Shown in pieces: positions 38,191 to 47,519 of a stretch of 58,222 nt of DNA (the first letter of the stretch is position 1; each line of letters opens with the position of its first letter). The notes below the pieces were generated by a model. It saw nothing but the letters and a program-made list of their open reading frames with translations, was not told where the DNA came from and did no database searches. Location of the stretch: NCBI RefSeq assembly GCF_030824455.1, contig NZ_JAVBXR010000113.1, positions 1 through 58,222 on the forward strand. Direction: 5' to 3'. This DNA is from Desulfobulbus sp. (GTDB lineage Bacteria; Desulfobacterota; Desulfobulbia; Desulfobulbales; Desulfobulbaceae). The position numbers were made by a program, and so were the translations under genes.

Positions 38191-38356
38191 ACACTGATGA
38201 TCATGTGGCTGTGAATGAGGCGGTTGCCAATGTTCTCGGCGTTGCATGTGTGAACCGTCCGTCAACGGCAGGCGACGGAGCATCCTCAATTCAGTTCGCG
38301 GTTTATACCCTTCAGAGCGTGCGGCGTCAAGAATATTTCGGCCTCTTCCTGCAAAA

Positions 38357-38382
38357 GGTCGTGAGCCTTGCTGCTCACGACC
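38357..38382 (-). terminator. Terminator of the TerC gene
   Basis: GGTCGTGAGC (38357-38366) pairs perfectly with GCTCACGACC (38373-38382); the minus strand continues TTTTGC. A second smaller hairpin, GCCCC...GGGGC, lies about 25 bases nearer the TerC stop. The remaining bases from 38191 to 38356 show no gene and no tRNA. Confidence 0.65.
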
Positions 38383-38452
38383 CCTTTAGCTCGGTGCATC
38401 GCTGGCCCCAAAATTTTCGGGGCAATGCAAAAGGATAAACAATTGCTGCTGG

Positions 38453-39244
38453 TTATTGCACGCTGTCGCTGCCTGTTTCTTGCCGCCCTTGTCGCTCCTG
38501 GTTTATTTCGTCGTAGATCTGGTGCAAATGCACCGGCGCGACCTTGCGCCGCAAACGGAGATTGAGCATCTCGACCAGAAAGGAAAAGGCCATGGCAAAA
38601 TACAGGTAGCCCTTGGGCATCTCGTGGCCGGTCCCCTCGGCCACCAGGGCCACGCCCACCAGGACGAGAAACGACAGGGCCAGCATCTTGACGGTTGGAT
38701 GTTCCTCGACAAATTCGCCAATCGGTTTGGCTGCGATCATCATCACCCCAATGGCAATGACAATGGCGGCAATCATAACCCAGAGGTGGTCGGCCAGACC
38801 AACGGCGGTGATCACCGAATCCAAGGAGAAAACGATGTCGATGATCGCGATCTGGGCAATGACCAAGGGCAGTTGCGAGGCCATGTGTTTGGGGCCGTGA
38901 ATCTCTTCGCCGCCTTCGAGGCTGCCGTGGATTTCCATGACCGCCTTGTAGATGAGAAACAAACCGCCGAGCAACAGCACCAGATCGCGACCGGAAACCG
39001 AATGTCCCATCACCTCAAACAGCGGCGCCACCAGCCGAGCCAGCCAGGCCACCGACATCAGCAGCAAAATGCGGGTGCCCATCGCCGCCAGCAGGCCGAA
39101 TTGGCGGGCGAAATTGCGTTGATGCTCGGGCACCTTGCCCACCAGCAGGGTGAGAAAAACGATATTGTCGATGCCCAGCACAACTTCCAGCACAGTCAGC
39201 GTCAGCAAGGAACTCCAGATGCTGATATCCCACAACCATTCCAT
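38453..39244 (-). CDS. TerC-family integral membrane protein
   Basis: The 263-residue protein has about seven hydrophobic segments and the family metal motifs: EVVLGIDNIVF in the first segment and DIVFSLDSVITAVG in the middle. The short C-terminal tail is charged. TerC proteins are linked to Mn2+ export and loading of exported metalloproteins, or to tellurite resistance. This one most resembles the YgdQ/YoaE type without a CBS domain. An AAGGAAA site precedes the ATG. It lies 55 bases downstream of the AI-2E gene on the same strand. Confidence 0.9.
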   Translation of the reverse strand: MEWLWDISIWSSLLTLTVLEVVLGIDNIVFLTLLVGKVPEHQRNFARQFGLLAAMGTRILLLMSVAWLARLVAPLFEVMGHSVSGRDLVLLLGGLFLIYKAVMEIHGSLEGGEEIHGPKHMASQLPLVIAQIAIIDIVFSLDSVITAVGLADHLWVMIAAIVIAIGVMMIAAKPIGEFVEEHPTVKMLALSFLVLVGVALVAEGTGHEMPKGYLYFAMAFSFLVEMLNLRLRRKVAPVHLHQIYDEINQERQGRQETGSDSVQ

Positions 39245-39299
39245 AATCTTTTCTTTTCCTTATTCTTTCTTGTTGAACACTCTGGCGCGACTGTTGCCG

Positions 39300-40508
39300 T
39301 CACTCGTCGGCAGTCGTTTTTGCCTCTTCTGTCGACAGTTCTTCAAGCGCGCCTTGCCGCTCCTGCTTTTTGAAGCGGATGGCGTGACCAAAAATATAGG
39401 TGCAGACCGGCACGCCGAGAATCAAACCCCAAAAGCTGAACAGTTTGCCGCCGATGGTGAGAATGATGAGGATGATAACCGAATTGATCCGCATGTACGA
39501 ACCGTAAATCCTCGGATTGAGGATGTAGCCCTCGATCAGGTGGATGATGGCGATCAGCAGGATGCCCAGGAACATGGTCTGCAAACCGTCGCTTTGCAGG
39601 GCGATCAGGCAGATGGGGATGGAACTGATGAACACGCCGATCACCGGGAAAAAGCTGCAGAAAAAAACGATCACCGAGAGAAAGGCCACATGCTGCCCGA
39701 GCCCAAGCAGGCTGATGCCAAGGGCGGTGAGAAACGAGTTGATGATGGCGATGATCAACTGGGCTTCCAGCGCCTTGCCCAGCACCTGGGAAAATTCGCG
39801 GATATCGTCGGCCACGCTGTGGTAAATAAACCAGAGCTTGGTCGATTCCAGTTCCCGGACGCTTGCCCCCAACTTGGTCAGATCTAGCACGATCAGAAAG
39901 GAAAACAGCAGCGAAAGAAGAAAGGCCGAGGCTGCCGAGGCAATCTTGCCGCCGATGTTGCCCAGGGTGTCGAGCATCTGGTTGACGTTCTGCAGGCCGC
40001 TGGCCGCTTCGCCCAGACCCAAAAACTGTTGCAGCAGGGACGCGGAAGGGGAATTTTTGAGGCCCTTTTTCTCGGCTGCGTCGGCTGCGCCGGGATCATT
40101 GGACAGAATTTCCGGCAAAATTTCTCCGAGCAGGGGATATTCTTTTTCCAGTTTAAACAGCTCCTGGTCGACCCGGCCAAGATAGGCGCCGAACTGACTG
40201 ACAAAAACCTCGGTTTGGGTTTTCACCTTGGGAACCAGGAAAACGCCGGTTGCGGTCAGGACGCCGAGCAAAAACAGGGCCACCAGCGCCACCCGCACAA
40301 CCCTGTTCTTGATAATTGTTTCCAGCCTGTTGACGCTTCGCGCCTGGATGTAGGAGAAAACAAAGGTGAGAAAAAGCAGCAGGAAAAACGACCGCAGCAG
40401 ATAGATGACGGCAAATAGGACGCCCCAGACCATAAGCGTGGCGACGTGGGGCAAGAGTCTGTCCCAGGGTTGGGGCAGGGAACGAAAGAGGGCGTCGTTG
40501 TGGTTCAT
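39300..40508 (-). CDS. AI-2E family transporter (PerM/TqsA-like)
   Basis: The protein has 402 residues from the ATG at 40508. About eight hydrophobic segments and the C-terminal signature GYILNPRIYG(S)YMRINSVIILI are present. A charged central loop of about 75 residues lies between TM3 and the next segment. Family members export diverse small molecules or act as Na+(Li+)/H+ antiporters; transport of autoinducer 2 is shown only for a few. The substrate here is unknown. A TTG six bases upstream is the alternative start; neither has a clear Shine-Dalgarno. Confidence 0.88.
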   Translation of the reverse strand: MNHNDALFRSLPQPWDRLLPHVATLMVWGVLFAVIYLLRSFFLLLFLTFVFSYIQARSVNRLETIIKNRVVRVALVALFLLGVLTATGVFLVPKVKTQTEVFVSQFGAYLGRVDQELFKLEKEYPLLGEILPEILSNDPGAADAAEKKGLKNSPSASLLQQFLGLGEAASGLQNVNQMLDTLGNIGGKIASAASAFLLSLLFSFLIVLDLTKLGASVRELESTKLWFIYHSVADDIREFSQVLGKALEAQLIIAIINSFLTALGISLLGLGQHVAFLSVIVFFCSFFPVIGVFISSIPICLIALQSDGLQTMFLGILLIAIIHLIEGYILNPRIYGSYMRINSVIILIILTIGGKLFSFWGLILGVPVCTYIFGHAIRFKKQERQGALEELSTEEAKTTADE

Positions 40509-40666
40509 AAACAATCAGATGCGCAAACGGCTTGAGAGGCGACGAGAGGCAGGGCCAGGAGAAAAGAAAAACGACAAACAAGAACGGTCAAGGTGCGGCG
40601 GCGCAGAAAACTTCGGCGAGAGGCAATCAGGCTTTCGCTTCAACCCTCGTTGGGAGCAACGGAAAC

Positions 40667-41197
40667 TCAGATTCGTTCAAGAATTCTTCGACGGGTGTGC
40701 TTGAGGTTGATGCGCGCAAACTTGCTGATCATTTTATAGTAGACCGTGTCCGGCACATACTCGCGGACCACCTGTTCCCAGTCGTCCGAGCCGACCAATC
40801 CTTTGACCAAGCTGGAACTGACCTCCACCAGATGCCGGGGCGACATCACAAACAGGGTCTGGATGGTGTCGTTCATGTTGCTGTTGACGTAGCGCATGCC
40901 GCGCTCGTAGGTGTAGTCTTTTTCGTTGCGGATGCCGCGCAGAATATAGTCCACGCCAATGGATTCGGCGTATTTGACCAGGAATTTGTTCTCGAAATGG
41001 ACCACTTCCACGTTGCGATAGCGGGCGCACATCTCTTCAAGCATCTGCATCCGCTCGTCCATGGTGAAGGTGTAATCCTTCTGCGAATTCTGGCCGACCG
41101 CCACATAAAATTTGGTGAACAGGCGGGTGCCCTGCTCGATCATCCACAGGTGGCCGTTGGTCGGCGGATCGTAACTTCCAGCGTAGATTCCTCTCAT
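40667..41197 (-). CDS. coaD: Pantetheine-phosphate adenylyltransferase (CoaD-like)
   Basis: The protein has 176 residues from the ATG at 41197, which has a CAGGA site. The nucleotidyltransferase motif GSYDPPTNGH sits near the N-terminus. RGIRNEKDYTYE and the C-terminal SSSLVKGLVG match CoaD, which makes dephospho-CoA from ATP and phosphopantetheine. The sequence is slightly off-consensus: GSYDPPTNGH in place of GTFDPFTNGH, and a longer C-terminal tail. A related adenylyl- or cytidylyltransferase is therefore possible, but CoaD is favoured. Confidence 0.82.
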   Translation of the reverse strand: MRGIYAGSYDPPTNGHLWMIEQGTRLFTKFYVAVGQNSQKDYTFTMDERMQMLEEMCARYRNVEVVHFENKFLVKYAESIGVDYILRGIRNEKDYTYERGMRYVNSNMNDTIQTLFVMSPRHLVEVSSSLVKGLVGSDDWEQVVREYVPDTVYYKMISKFARINLKHTRRRILERI

Positions 41198-41592
41198 AGA
41201 AAATCCTGCAGCATACGTGGTGGATGAACGGTGTCCGCCGGGCTGAAGTCGCGTCACAGGCGATCAGCAGCCGATTCTCTCTCGGCCGATGCGATGGGTC
41301 GTTGGTTCGCTCCTTTTCGATTGGTCCGCTCAAACGCGGTCCGGTTTTTCAGGCAACCGGGAAACGCTGCGGGACAGTCGGCGGGAAGGAAAACGGCCTG
41401 TCGAATGCTGGTAAGCTATAGCAAATAGGCCTGTTCCCCGTCAATATTATATTCCGGTGAGGAAATATTAGAAAAGAGTGAGCAGATCAGGAGGATACGA
41501 CTTTTGTGCCTGCCTCTGGCGCAAATTTCCCCGTCAGAAATGAAAAAAGACCGGGCCTGCAGGGGAAAAGCGGCGGGAAACGCCTGCACGCG
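41198..41592. other. Intergenic region upstream of coaD
   Basis: No gene is visible. On the minus strand TTGACG and a TATAG-type hexamer occur with near-normal spacing around 41415-41445, which could be a distant coaD promoter, but the match is weak. Short palindromic AATATT repeats occur near 41443-41468. Confidence 0.3.
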
Positions 41593-42747
41593 TTACGAGG
41601 TTGCCGCGCCGACCTGCCCGATCTGCACCATAATCGGTTCGATCACCCCCACCTGGGTGGAAAAATTTTTCAACCCTTGCAGCAGGGTGCGGGTGATGGC
41701 TTGTCCCTTGGGGATGATCAGCACCTGATTCTTGGCGATGATGTCCTCGGCCGCCACCATGCCTTCACTGATCTGGCTGATGTTGAGGCTGAGGATCTGG
41801 CCCTGATCGGTCAACTCGACGTTGTCTAACGCCGCCAACACCTTGGGGTTGTAACAATGCTTCTGCTTGCGCATCCAGCCGAGCGCCTCGCCTTTGCCCA
41901 TGCCCCGGAACAACTGCTGGTCAAAATCAATCGCCGCCTTGAGGGTCTGCGCCCCGATAAGCACTTCCTCGAAGTACAAGCCATTGAGCTCCTCGTCATA
42001 TTCGTCAAACCGCTTCTGTTGCAGTTCGATCATTTTGGCGACGTTTTCCAGCCGGGGTATTTTTTCCAGCAGCGACGCCCCGGCCAAGGGATGGCTGCAA
42101 AACATTTCCGCCTCCTCGTCGTCCAATTCCTGGCCCGAGAACACCTTGCTGAGCACGTCGCCGGGCAGGGTGACGCAGCCGATCTGCGACATGAGCGCGG
42201 CAATTTCGTACTGCCAGAGATTGGGGAGTTGCAGGGTCTCGGCAATGCTGACCACGTAGGCTTTTATGCGCAGGCCAGAGCTGAAAGCCAGCGGATTGGC
42301 GACGCCGAGCAGCTCCGCCAGGACATTGATGCTGCCCTTGAGCGTTTTTTGCAAAAGTTCCCGTTCAGCGACAATCAGGCGATATTGGCGCAGCGCCAAA
42401 GCCAGAGAAGTGATGAACGTCGCCTGGGGGCAGGGTTTGGTGAGAAAGCGAAAGATGTGGCCGGTGTTGACCGCCTCCATGGCGGTCTCCTGATCGGCGT
42501 TGCCGGTCAGCATCAGGCGGACCGTGTCCGGATGGAGATCCTTGGCCTTGCTCAACAGTTCGACCCCGTTCATCCCCGGCATCCGCATGTCGGAGACGAT
42601 CACCGCAAACGGGCCCTGCTCCTTGAGGATGCGCAGGGCCTCTTCACCGCCCTCGGCGGTGGTCAGCTCAAAACGCTTGCGCAACTGGCGCTGAATGGAC
42701 TGCAGCACATTGGGTTCGTCGTCGACAAAAAGAATTTTTTCGGTCAT
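41593..42747 (-). CDS. Response regulator with degenerate HD-GYP-like output domain
   Basis: The 384-residue protein has a receiver at 1-125 with D53 in VSDMRMPG and K104. The rest aligns in outline with an HD-GYP module, but the catalytic residues are gone. Where HDIGK is expected it has SQIGC (187-191), the first His is replaced within SSGLRIK, and the GYP loop reads EYDEELNG. Only the HPLAGA histidine (H219) remains. It is therefore unlikely to cleave cyclic di-GMP and may act as a binding or scaffold protein. It lies nine bases after the HDOD regulator gene and is probably cotranscribed. Confidence 0.8.
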   Translation of the reverse strand: MTEKILFVDDEPNVLQSIQRQLRKRFELTTAEGGEEALRILKEQGPFAVIVSDMRMPGMNGVELLSKAKDLHPDTVRLMLTGNADQETAMEAVNTGHIFRFLTKPCPQATFITSLALALRQYRLIVAERELLQKTLKGSINVLAELLGVANPLAFSSGLRIKAYVVSIAETLQLPNLWQYEIAALMSQIGCVTLPGDVLSKVFSGQELDDEEAEMFCSHPLAGASLLEKIPRLENVAKMIELQQKRFDEYDEELNGLYFEEVLIGAQTLKAAIDFDQQLFRGMGKGEALGWMRKQKHCYNPKVLAALDNVELTDQGQILSLNISQISEGMVAAEDIIAKNQVLIIPKGQAITRTLLQGLKNFSTQVGVIEPIMVQIGQVGAATS

Positions 42748-42756
42748 GGCCAGGGC

Positions 42757-43956
42757 CTACAGGTCCATCTGGCTGCAGAGTTCCAGCCAGTGATCGAACC
42801 GTTGATGTAATCCGGCCCGTTCCAGGTAATTCATGTTGACCATGTGGGCGCCGAAACGTTGGTTGGGTTTGAGGGTGTAATAGATGACGTCGGCGGCATG
42901 CACCGCCAACGTGGGACAGAACGAGGGGTTGGGATAATGGTCGAGACGGTGATGAAAGGCGGCGGTTTCAACCGCTTGCCCGGACAAACCCCACAACCCG
43001 AGAAGATAGCCCCCAACGTCGGCGTGCGAGGCGCCCAGCACCTGGCATTCCGCTTGATACAGGGTAAGGTCCTTGGCCTGGGCCAGTTCGGTGGCCTCGA
43101 TGTACTGCTCCGGCATGCTGGAGAACAGCACCAGCTTGCCGATGTCGTGGAGGAATCCGGCGAGAAAGGTGTGGTCCAGGATCGCTTTGTTGTCGGTTTC
43201 CGCCTGGACAATTTTTTTGGCGTAGGCGGCCACCCCCACGCTGTGTTCCCAGAGTTGCTGGGCCGAGAAATATTTGGCGGCCACCGGCTTGAGCTCGGAA
43301 AAGATGCCTACGCTCAGCACCAGGGCCTTGACCGTGTCCAGGCCAAGGAGGTTGACCGCCCGTGCCGGGCTGTCGATGCTTTTGAAGAAACCGAAAAAGG
43401 ATGAGTTGACCAGTTGCAGCACCTTGGCGCTCATGGCCAGATCCTGCTCAATGATCTCGGCAATGTCGGCCAGCGAGCATTCCGGTTCTTTAAGTTTGCG
43501 CTGCAATCTGGAGTAGACCTCCGGCAGGCTCGGCAGTTTGCCGATGCTGGAGACCAACGATTTGAGCTGCTCGTTTTGCATCACATCCTGGAGCGCGCAG
43601 GCCCGATCAAGCACTTCGCGCAGGGTTTTGGGATCCGAAGGTTTGGCGATGAACTGGTGCACCACTCCCACGGTGCGGAGAATGGACTCCTCGTCCGCCT
43701 GGCCGGTGAGCATGATGCGGATGGCGTGGGGAAACTGCTGCTGGACCATGGTCAGCAGCGAGGCGCCGTCCATGCCCGGCATGCGCATGTCGGAAACAAT
43801 GACGTCGACCTTGTTCTCGGCCATGAAGTCCAGAGCTTCGCGGCCGCTCTCGACAAAATGGAAATCTTTTTCATGGCGCAGGGCCCGGAACATCCGTTTT
43901 AAACCGGAGAGGATGTTGGGTTCGTCGTCAACAAACAGGATGGATTTCTTGGTCAC
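42757..43956 (-). CDS. Response regulator with HDOD output domain
   Basis: The protein has 399 residues from the GTG at 43956, supported by AGGAG seven bases upstream; the open frame continues upstream without signals. The receiver has D56 in VSDMRMPG, followed by an HDOD domain (about 140-335) with LPSLPEVYSRL at its start. Unusually for HDOD, it keeps HDIGK in LAGFLHDIGKLVLF. HDOD proteins link phosphorylation to chemotaxis, biofilm or cyclic di-GMP pathways through protein contacts. It is the first gene of a two-gene unit with the degenerate HD-GYP-like regulator. Confidence 0.88.
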   Translation of the reverse strand: MTKKSILFVDDEPNILSGLKRMFRALRHEKDFHFVESGREALDFMAENKVDVIVSDMRMPGMDGASLLTMVQQQFPHAIRIMLTGQADEESILRTVGVVHQFIAKPSDPKTLREVLDRACALQDVMQNEQLKSLVSSIGKLPSLPEVYSRLQRKLKEPECSLADIAEIIEQDLAMSAKVLQLVNSSFFGFFKSIDSPARAVNLLGLDTVKALVLSVGIFSELKPVAAKYFSAQQLWEHSVGVAAYAKKIVQAETDNKAILDHTFLAGFLHDIGKLVLFSSMPEQYIEATELAQAKDLTLYQAECQVLGASHADVGGYLLGLWGLSGQAVETAAFHHRLDHYPNPSFCPTLAVHAADVIYYTLKPNQRFGAHMVNMNYLERAGLHQRFDHWLELCSQMDL

Positions 43957-44313
43957 GGCGCAACTCCTGGGTGGTGTTCGGTGCAAAGACGGCGGGTGCG
44001 GCAAAGGTTGTTTGCCTGCCGCGCAAAGTCGCGGCCTGGGCCAAGGGCGGCGTTCCGCCATGGAATGGTTCGATAAGGCTGAAAAGAAGGCTGAAAAACA
44101 TTGCAGGCGCTGCCGCTTCGTTTGTAGAGAAAGCGCACAGAGCCTCGTATGCCTTGTATGGTAGGCTCATTTTACGCCCCCAGATTGGAAAATCAAGGAA
44201 ATCCACGGGATGCCGACCGCGATCAGATGGCCGGTTGGGGCAGGTTGTGCGGCGGACGGATTGGGTGTTGGGTGTCCCTTTTGAAAACAGAGAAGAAACG
44301 GGCGAATGAACGA
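43957..44313. other. Intergenic region between divergent genes
   Basis: No gene is visible. It should hold the divergent promoters of the HDOD regulator and the EamA transporter. A loose inverted repeat GAGCCT...AGGCTC lies near 44140-44168. No convincing promoter hexamers were found. Confidence 0.3.
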
Positions 44314-45228
44314 ATGAACGATAATGGCAGGGTAGGGGCGACAACAGCGGCGGAGGAAACACGGGGCAAGGGCTGGTCGCCTCGCATCCTGGGGACGCTG
44401 TGCGTGATTGCCTCGGCGGTTGGCTTTGGCGCCTTGGGCATCCTTGGCAAAACAGCCTACCAGAGCGGGGCCTCGACCGTGACCGTGCTCTTTCTCCGTT
44501 TTCTGCTCGCCGGGGCGTTGATGACGGCCCTGATGGCGGCGCTCAAGCTGCCCTGGCCGCGCGGCCGCGATCTGGCCATTTTGATCGCCCTGGGGGCGCT
44601 TGGCTATGTGGGGCAATCGTTTTGTTATTTTTCGGCCCTGCGCCACGCCACGGCCGGGCTCACCGCGCTTTTGCTCTACCTCTATCCCGCCCTGGTGACC
44701 CTGGCCTCGGCGGCTCTTGGCCGCCAGCGACTGACCTGGTCCAAGGCGGCTTTGGCAGGCTTGTCTCTGCTAGGGATCCTGTTGACGGTTGCCGGCGATC
44801 TGGGCGGCAGCGCCGCAGGTCTGGGCTTCGGGGTCGGTTCGGCGGTGATCTACACCGGATATATCCTGGTTGGCGAGGGCGTCATTCCCCGGGTCGGCGC
44901 CATAGCGGCCAGCACGGTGGTGATGCTCGCGGCAGCCGCAGTCTACGCCTGCGCCGCGCTGGCTGCGGGGCCCCAGTGGCCAACCCAGGTCTCGGGCTGG
45001 CTGGCGGTGGTCGGCATTGCCCTTGTGGCCACGGTGATTCCGATCATCGGTTTCTTTGCCGGCATGCAACGCCTGGGCGCCGCCGACGCGGCCACCCTCT
45101 CCACCCTGGAGCCAGTGGTCACCCTGCTGCTGGCCTTTGTCTTTCTCAATGAAACCCTGGCGCCGGCGCAGTTGCTCGGGGCCGGCGCAGTGGTCGCAGC
45201 GGTTGCGCTGCTCTCGCGGATGCGTTGA
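44314..45228 (+). CDS. EamA/DMT-superfamily transporter
   Basis: The protein has 304 residues from the ATG at 44314, with ten hydrophobic segments in two EamA repeats (about 25-155 and 165-300). It shows ALRHATAGLTALLLYLYPALVTL and AATLSTLEPVVTLLLAF, typical of drug/metabolite exporters. The substrate is unknown. The frame is open for 55 codons upstream, but the residues there are not membrane-protein-like, so I chose the start nearest the first helix. It is convergent with the transglycosylase gene, with nine bases between stops. Confidence 0.87.
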   Translation: MNDNGRVGATTAAEETRGKGWSPRILGTLCVIASAVGFGALGILGKTAYQSGASTVTVLFLRFLLAGALMTALMAALKLPWPRGRDLAILIALGALGYVGQSFCYFSALRHATAGLTALLLYLYPALVTLASAALGRQRLTWSKAALAGLSLLGILLTVAGDLGGSAAGLGFGVGSAVIYTGYILVGEGVIPRVGAIAASTVVMLAAAAVYACAALAAGPQWPTQVSGWLAVVGIALVATVIPIIGFFAGMQRLGAADAATLSTLEPVVTLLLAFVFLNETLAPAQLLGAGAVVAAVALLSRMR

Positions 45229-45237
45229 TTGCCGGAA

Positions 45238-46422
45238 CTACAAACCAGGGACGCCGATGTGCTGGATGCGCACCGCGTTCAGCCCCTCCTCGTAAGCCGG
45301 CAGTTTCCCCTCCAGTCGATGTAGGCGGAAGGCCAAGGCCTGGGACAACACCCGGATGGGATAGTCGCGCGGCAGTTGCTGCAGGTACGGCTGGATGGTG
45401 ATGAAATCCGTGGCCCCGTACTGCTGCATGATGAACCGCAGGCCGCCGTTTTTTGGGCCGATGTTGTAGGCGAGCAGGCCCAGGAAGAGATCGTTGTTCA
45501 TCTGCTTGAGATAGTGCTTGAGGGTGGCGGCGGCAACAAAACCGTTGTGGCGGTGATTGACGATCACCGGCCTGTCGACGCCCAGCCGCTCGCCCGCCTG
45601 CCGCATGGCTGGCTCCGGGATCTGGGTGATCTGAAACAGACCCTGGCCGCCGTCCTTGCTGTCCCGGGGCAGAAACGAGGATTCAGCGGCGGCGACCCCG
45701 TGGAGCAGGTCCGGGTCCAGGTCAAAGGCCGCTGCCGCTGCGTCGATGTCCTGGTCATAGGGCTTGGCCCGGTCGATCAGTTGCTGCAGTTGGGCGGCGT
45801 CCTGGCGGCGGTAGGCGGCAAAAACCTGATGGGTCAAGGTCACCCGGGCGGCCTCCTCCTTGCCGCCCACCAGGATGCGGAATTGGCTGAACGCAAAATA
45901 AAAATTGCCCTTGAGAGCAAATCCGCCGATGACCAGGGCCAGAACCAGTGCCAGGGCCGCCGGGAGGAACGGCGCTTTTTGCCCCAGCCAGCGCCGCGCC
46001 CGCAGCCAGCCGAGCAACAACAGGGCTGCGGCAACGATCAAGCCCGACACGCCCAGGGTAAATGGGAGCAGGTGGGGAAAAAAGCGGGCCCCGGAAAACC
46101 TGCCGGCCGCATGGCCAAGCAGGACAACGATGGCGGTCATGGCGCTGAGGCTCAGACAGCAGATTTCCAGGCTGGTGAAGACCATTTGCCGGCGAGTGGA
46201 GATCTGTGGTTTTTTGCTGCGTCGCTTGCGCCCGGCCCCTTTTTTTGCCGGCGAGCGGGGCTTGCGTTGCACCGTTGGTTTGGCTGCTGATTTTGTCGCA
46301 GATTTTTCCGCTGATTTGGCCGTTGGCGGCGCCTTTTCAGGCGGCGGAGCTGGTGCAACGGTTGGGGATTGCTGTTCGACCGGTTTCTTCATGCCACAGG
46401 GTGTGTTGCTCGCCAAGGCCAT
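45238..46422 (-). CDS. Membrane-anchored lytic transglycosylase (SLT domain)
   Basis: The protein has about 394 residues from the ATG at 46422 (other candidates are at 46491 and 46392; none has a good Shine-Dalgarno). A long N-terminal stretch rich in Ala, Pro, Lys and Arg, including KSAEKSATKSAAK and a basic KKGAGRKRRSKK patch, precedes three hydrophobic segments. The C-terminal SLT domain has the catalytic glutamate in AAAESSFLP, GGQGLFQIT and LLAYNIGP. It would cleave peptidoglycan to 1,6-anhydromuropeptides in the periplasm. The lysine-rich cytoplasmic tail is unusual for the family. Confidence 0.82.
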   Translation of the reverse strand: MALASNTPCGMKKPVEQQSPTVAPAPPPEKAPPTAKSAEKSATKSAAKPTVQRKPRSPAKKGAGRKRRSKKPQISTRRQMVFTSLEICCLSLSAMTAIVVLLGHAAGRFSGARFFPHLLPFTLGVSGLIVAAALLLLGWLRARRWLGQKAPFLPAALALVLALVIGGFALKGNFYFAFSQFRILVGGKEEAARVTLTHQVFAAYRRQDAAQLQQLIDRAKPYDQDIDAAAAAFDLDPDLLHGVAAAESSFLPRDSKDGGQGLFQITQIPEPAMRQAGERLGVDRPVIVNHRHNGFVAAATLKHYLKQMNNDLFLGLLAYNIGPKNGGLRFIMQQYGATDFITIQPYLQQLPRDYPIRVLSQALAFRLHRLEGKLPAYEEGLNAVRIQHIGVPGL

Positions 46423-46571
46423 GGCCTCGCGGTCCAACTGCCTCTGGTGAAACGAAAAAAAATGGGTATGATATGGAGCGCGTCGGCGCATTTTTCGGCA
46501 ACCGGCTCCACAGCCACTGACAAGACCATTTTTAACGACTTCCTGTCAACCAATACCCAAGGAGAACGAAT

Positions 46572-47399
46572 ATGGAACTCTTCGCCGTTAATTCCCAGAC
46601 CTGCAATCGCGACGGCCTCTGCGCCGCCGTCTGTCCTCTCGGCATTATTGACTGGAGCCCTGGCGCCGCGCCGACGCCTGCGGTCGGGGCCGAGGCGGCC
46701 TGCATCCGTTGCGGTCACTGTGTCGCGGTTTGCCCAACCGACAGCCTCAGCCACCGCGACATGGCCGTGGAGTCGTGCCCGCCGGTGCGGCCGGAATGGC
46801 GCCTTTCCCCCGAGCAGGGCGAGCACTTCCTCCGCGCCCGTCGCTCCGTCCGGGTTTACCGGGACAAACCAGTGGAACGCGACGTCCTGGCCCAACTGAT
46901 AGACGTTGCCCGCTACGCCCCTTCCGGCATCAATTCCCAGGGGGCGCGCTGGCTGGTGCTGGGCGACCGGGGCGAACTGCGCAGACTTGCAGGCCTCGTG
47001 ATCGATTGGATGCGCTGGATGCAAAGCAATATGCCGGAAGTTGCCCAGGCCCTGCATCTTGATCGCACTCTGGAGAGTTGGAACGGAGGCCGCGACGTCA
47101 TCCTCCGGGGCGCGCCGGCGGTGATCGTCGCCCACGCCGAAAAAGACAACCGCATGGCCCCCACAACCTGCACCATCGCTCTGACTTATCTTGAACTGGC
47201 GGCCACATCCATGGGATTGGGAACCTGTTGGGCCGGGTATTTCAACGCGGCGGCCAACGCTTACCCGCCGATGCTGGAGGCGCTGGGCCTGCCCGAGGGC
47301 CATCAGTGCTACGGGGCGATGATGGTGGGCTATCCCAAGTTTGCCTATCACCGTCTGCCGACTCGCAAGCCCCCGGAGATCCTCTGGCGGATGGGATAA
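46572..47399 (+). CDS. Ferredoxin-nitroreductase fusion
   Basis: The 275-residue protein joins an N-terminal double-cluster ferredoxin domain (residues 1-60; CNRDGLCAAVCPLG and CIRCGHCVAVCP) to a nitroreductase-type FMN domain (about 80-270; RRSVRVYRDKPVE, YAPSGINSQGARW, GLGTCWAGYF). The fused clusters would feed electrons directly to FMN. Such proteins are common in anaerobes; substrates are usually unknown and may include nitroaromatics, quinones or a reductase partner. A GGAG site precedes the ATG. A hairpin with a T-run follows, so it is probably transcribed alone. Confidence 0.92.
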   Translation: MELFAVNSQTCNRDGLCAAVCPLGIIDWSPGAAPTPAVGAEAACIRCGHCVAVCPTDSLSHRDMAVESCPPVRPEWRLSPEQGEHFLRARRSVRVYRDKPVERDVLAQLIDVARYAPSGINSQGARWLVLGDRGELRRLAGLVIDWMRWMQSNMPEVAQALHLDRTLESWNGGRDVILRGAPAVIVAHAEKDNRMAPTTCTIALTYLELAATSMGLGTCWAGYFNAAANAYPPMLEALGLPEGHQCYGAMMVGYPKFAYHRLPTRKPPEILWRMG

Positions 47400-47419
47400 T
47401 CGCAGCGTTCCATGGTCTC

Positions 47420-47447
47420 GGGCGAGTTGCGCCCTGTTGCTTTTTCT
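47420..47447 (+). terminator. Terminator after the nitroreductase gene
   Basis: GGGCG (47420-47424) and CGCCC (47430-47434) flank a five-base loop, followed by TGTTGCTTTTTCTT. A second hairpin, GCACTCG-CTG-CGAGTGC (47451-47467), lies just beyond, also before the ATPase gene. Confidence 0.6.
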
Positions 47448-47519
47448 TGCGCACTCGCTGCGAGTGCTTATACCAATGAGGAAAAATTCATCATTTCCTA
47501 AAATTCAGCGAGCAAACCC

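Noticed and set aside
38191..38356. Possible tRNA next to the SRP RNA gene
   Set aside because: No T-loop GGTTC-A/G-A sequence or cloverleaf pairing is visible.
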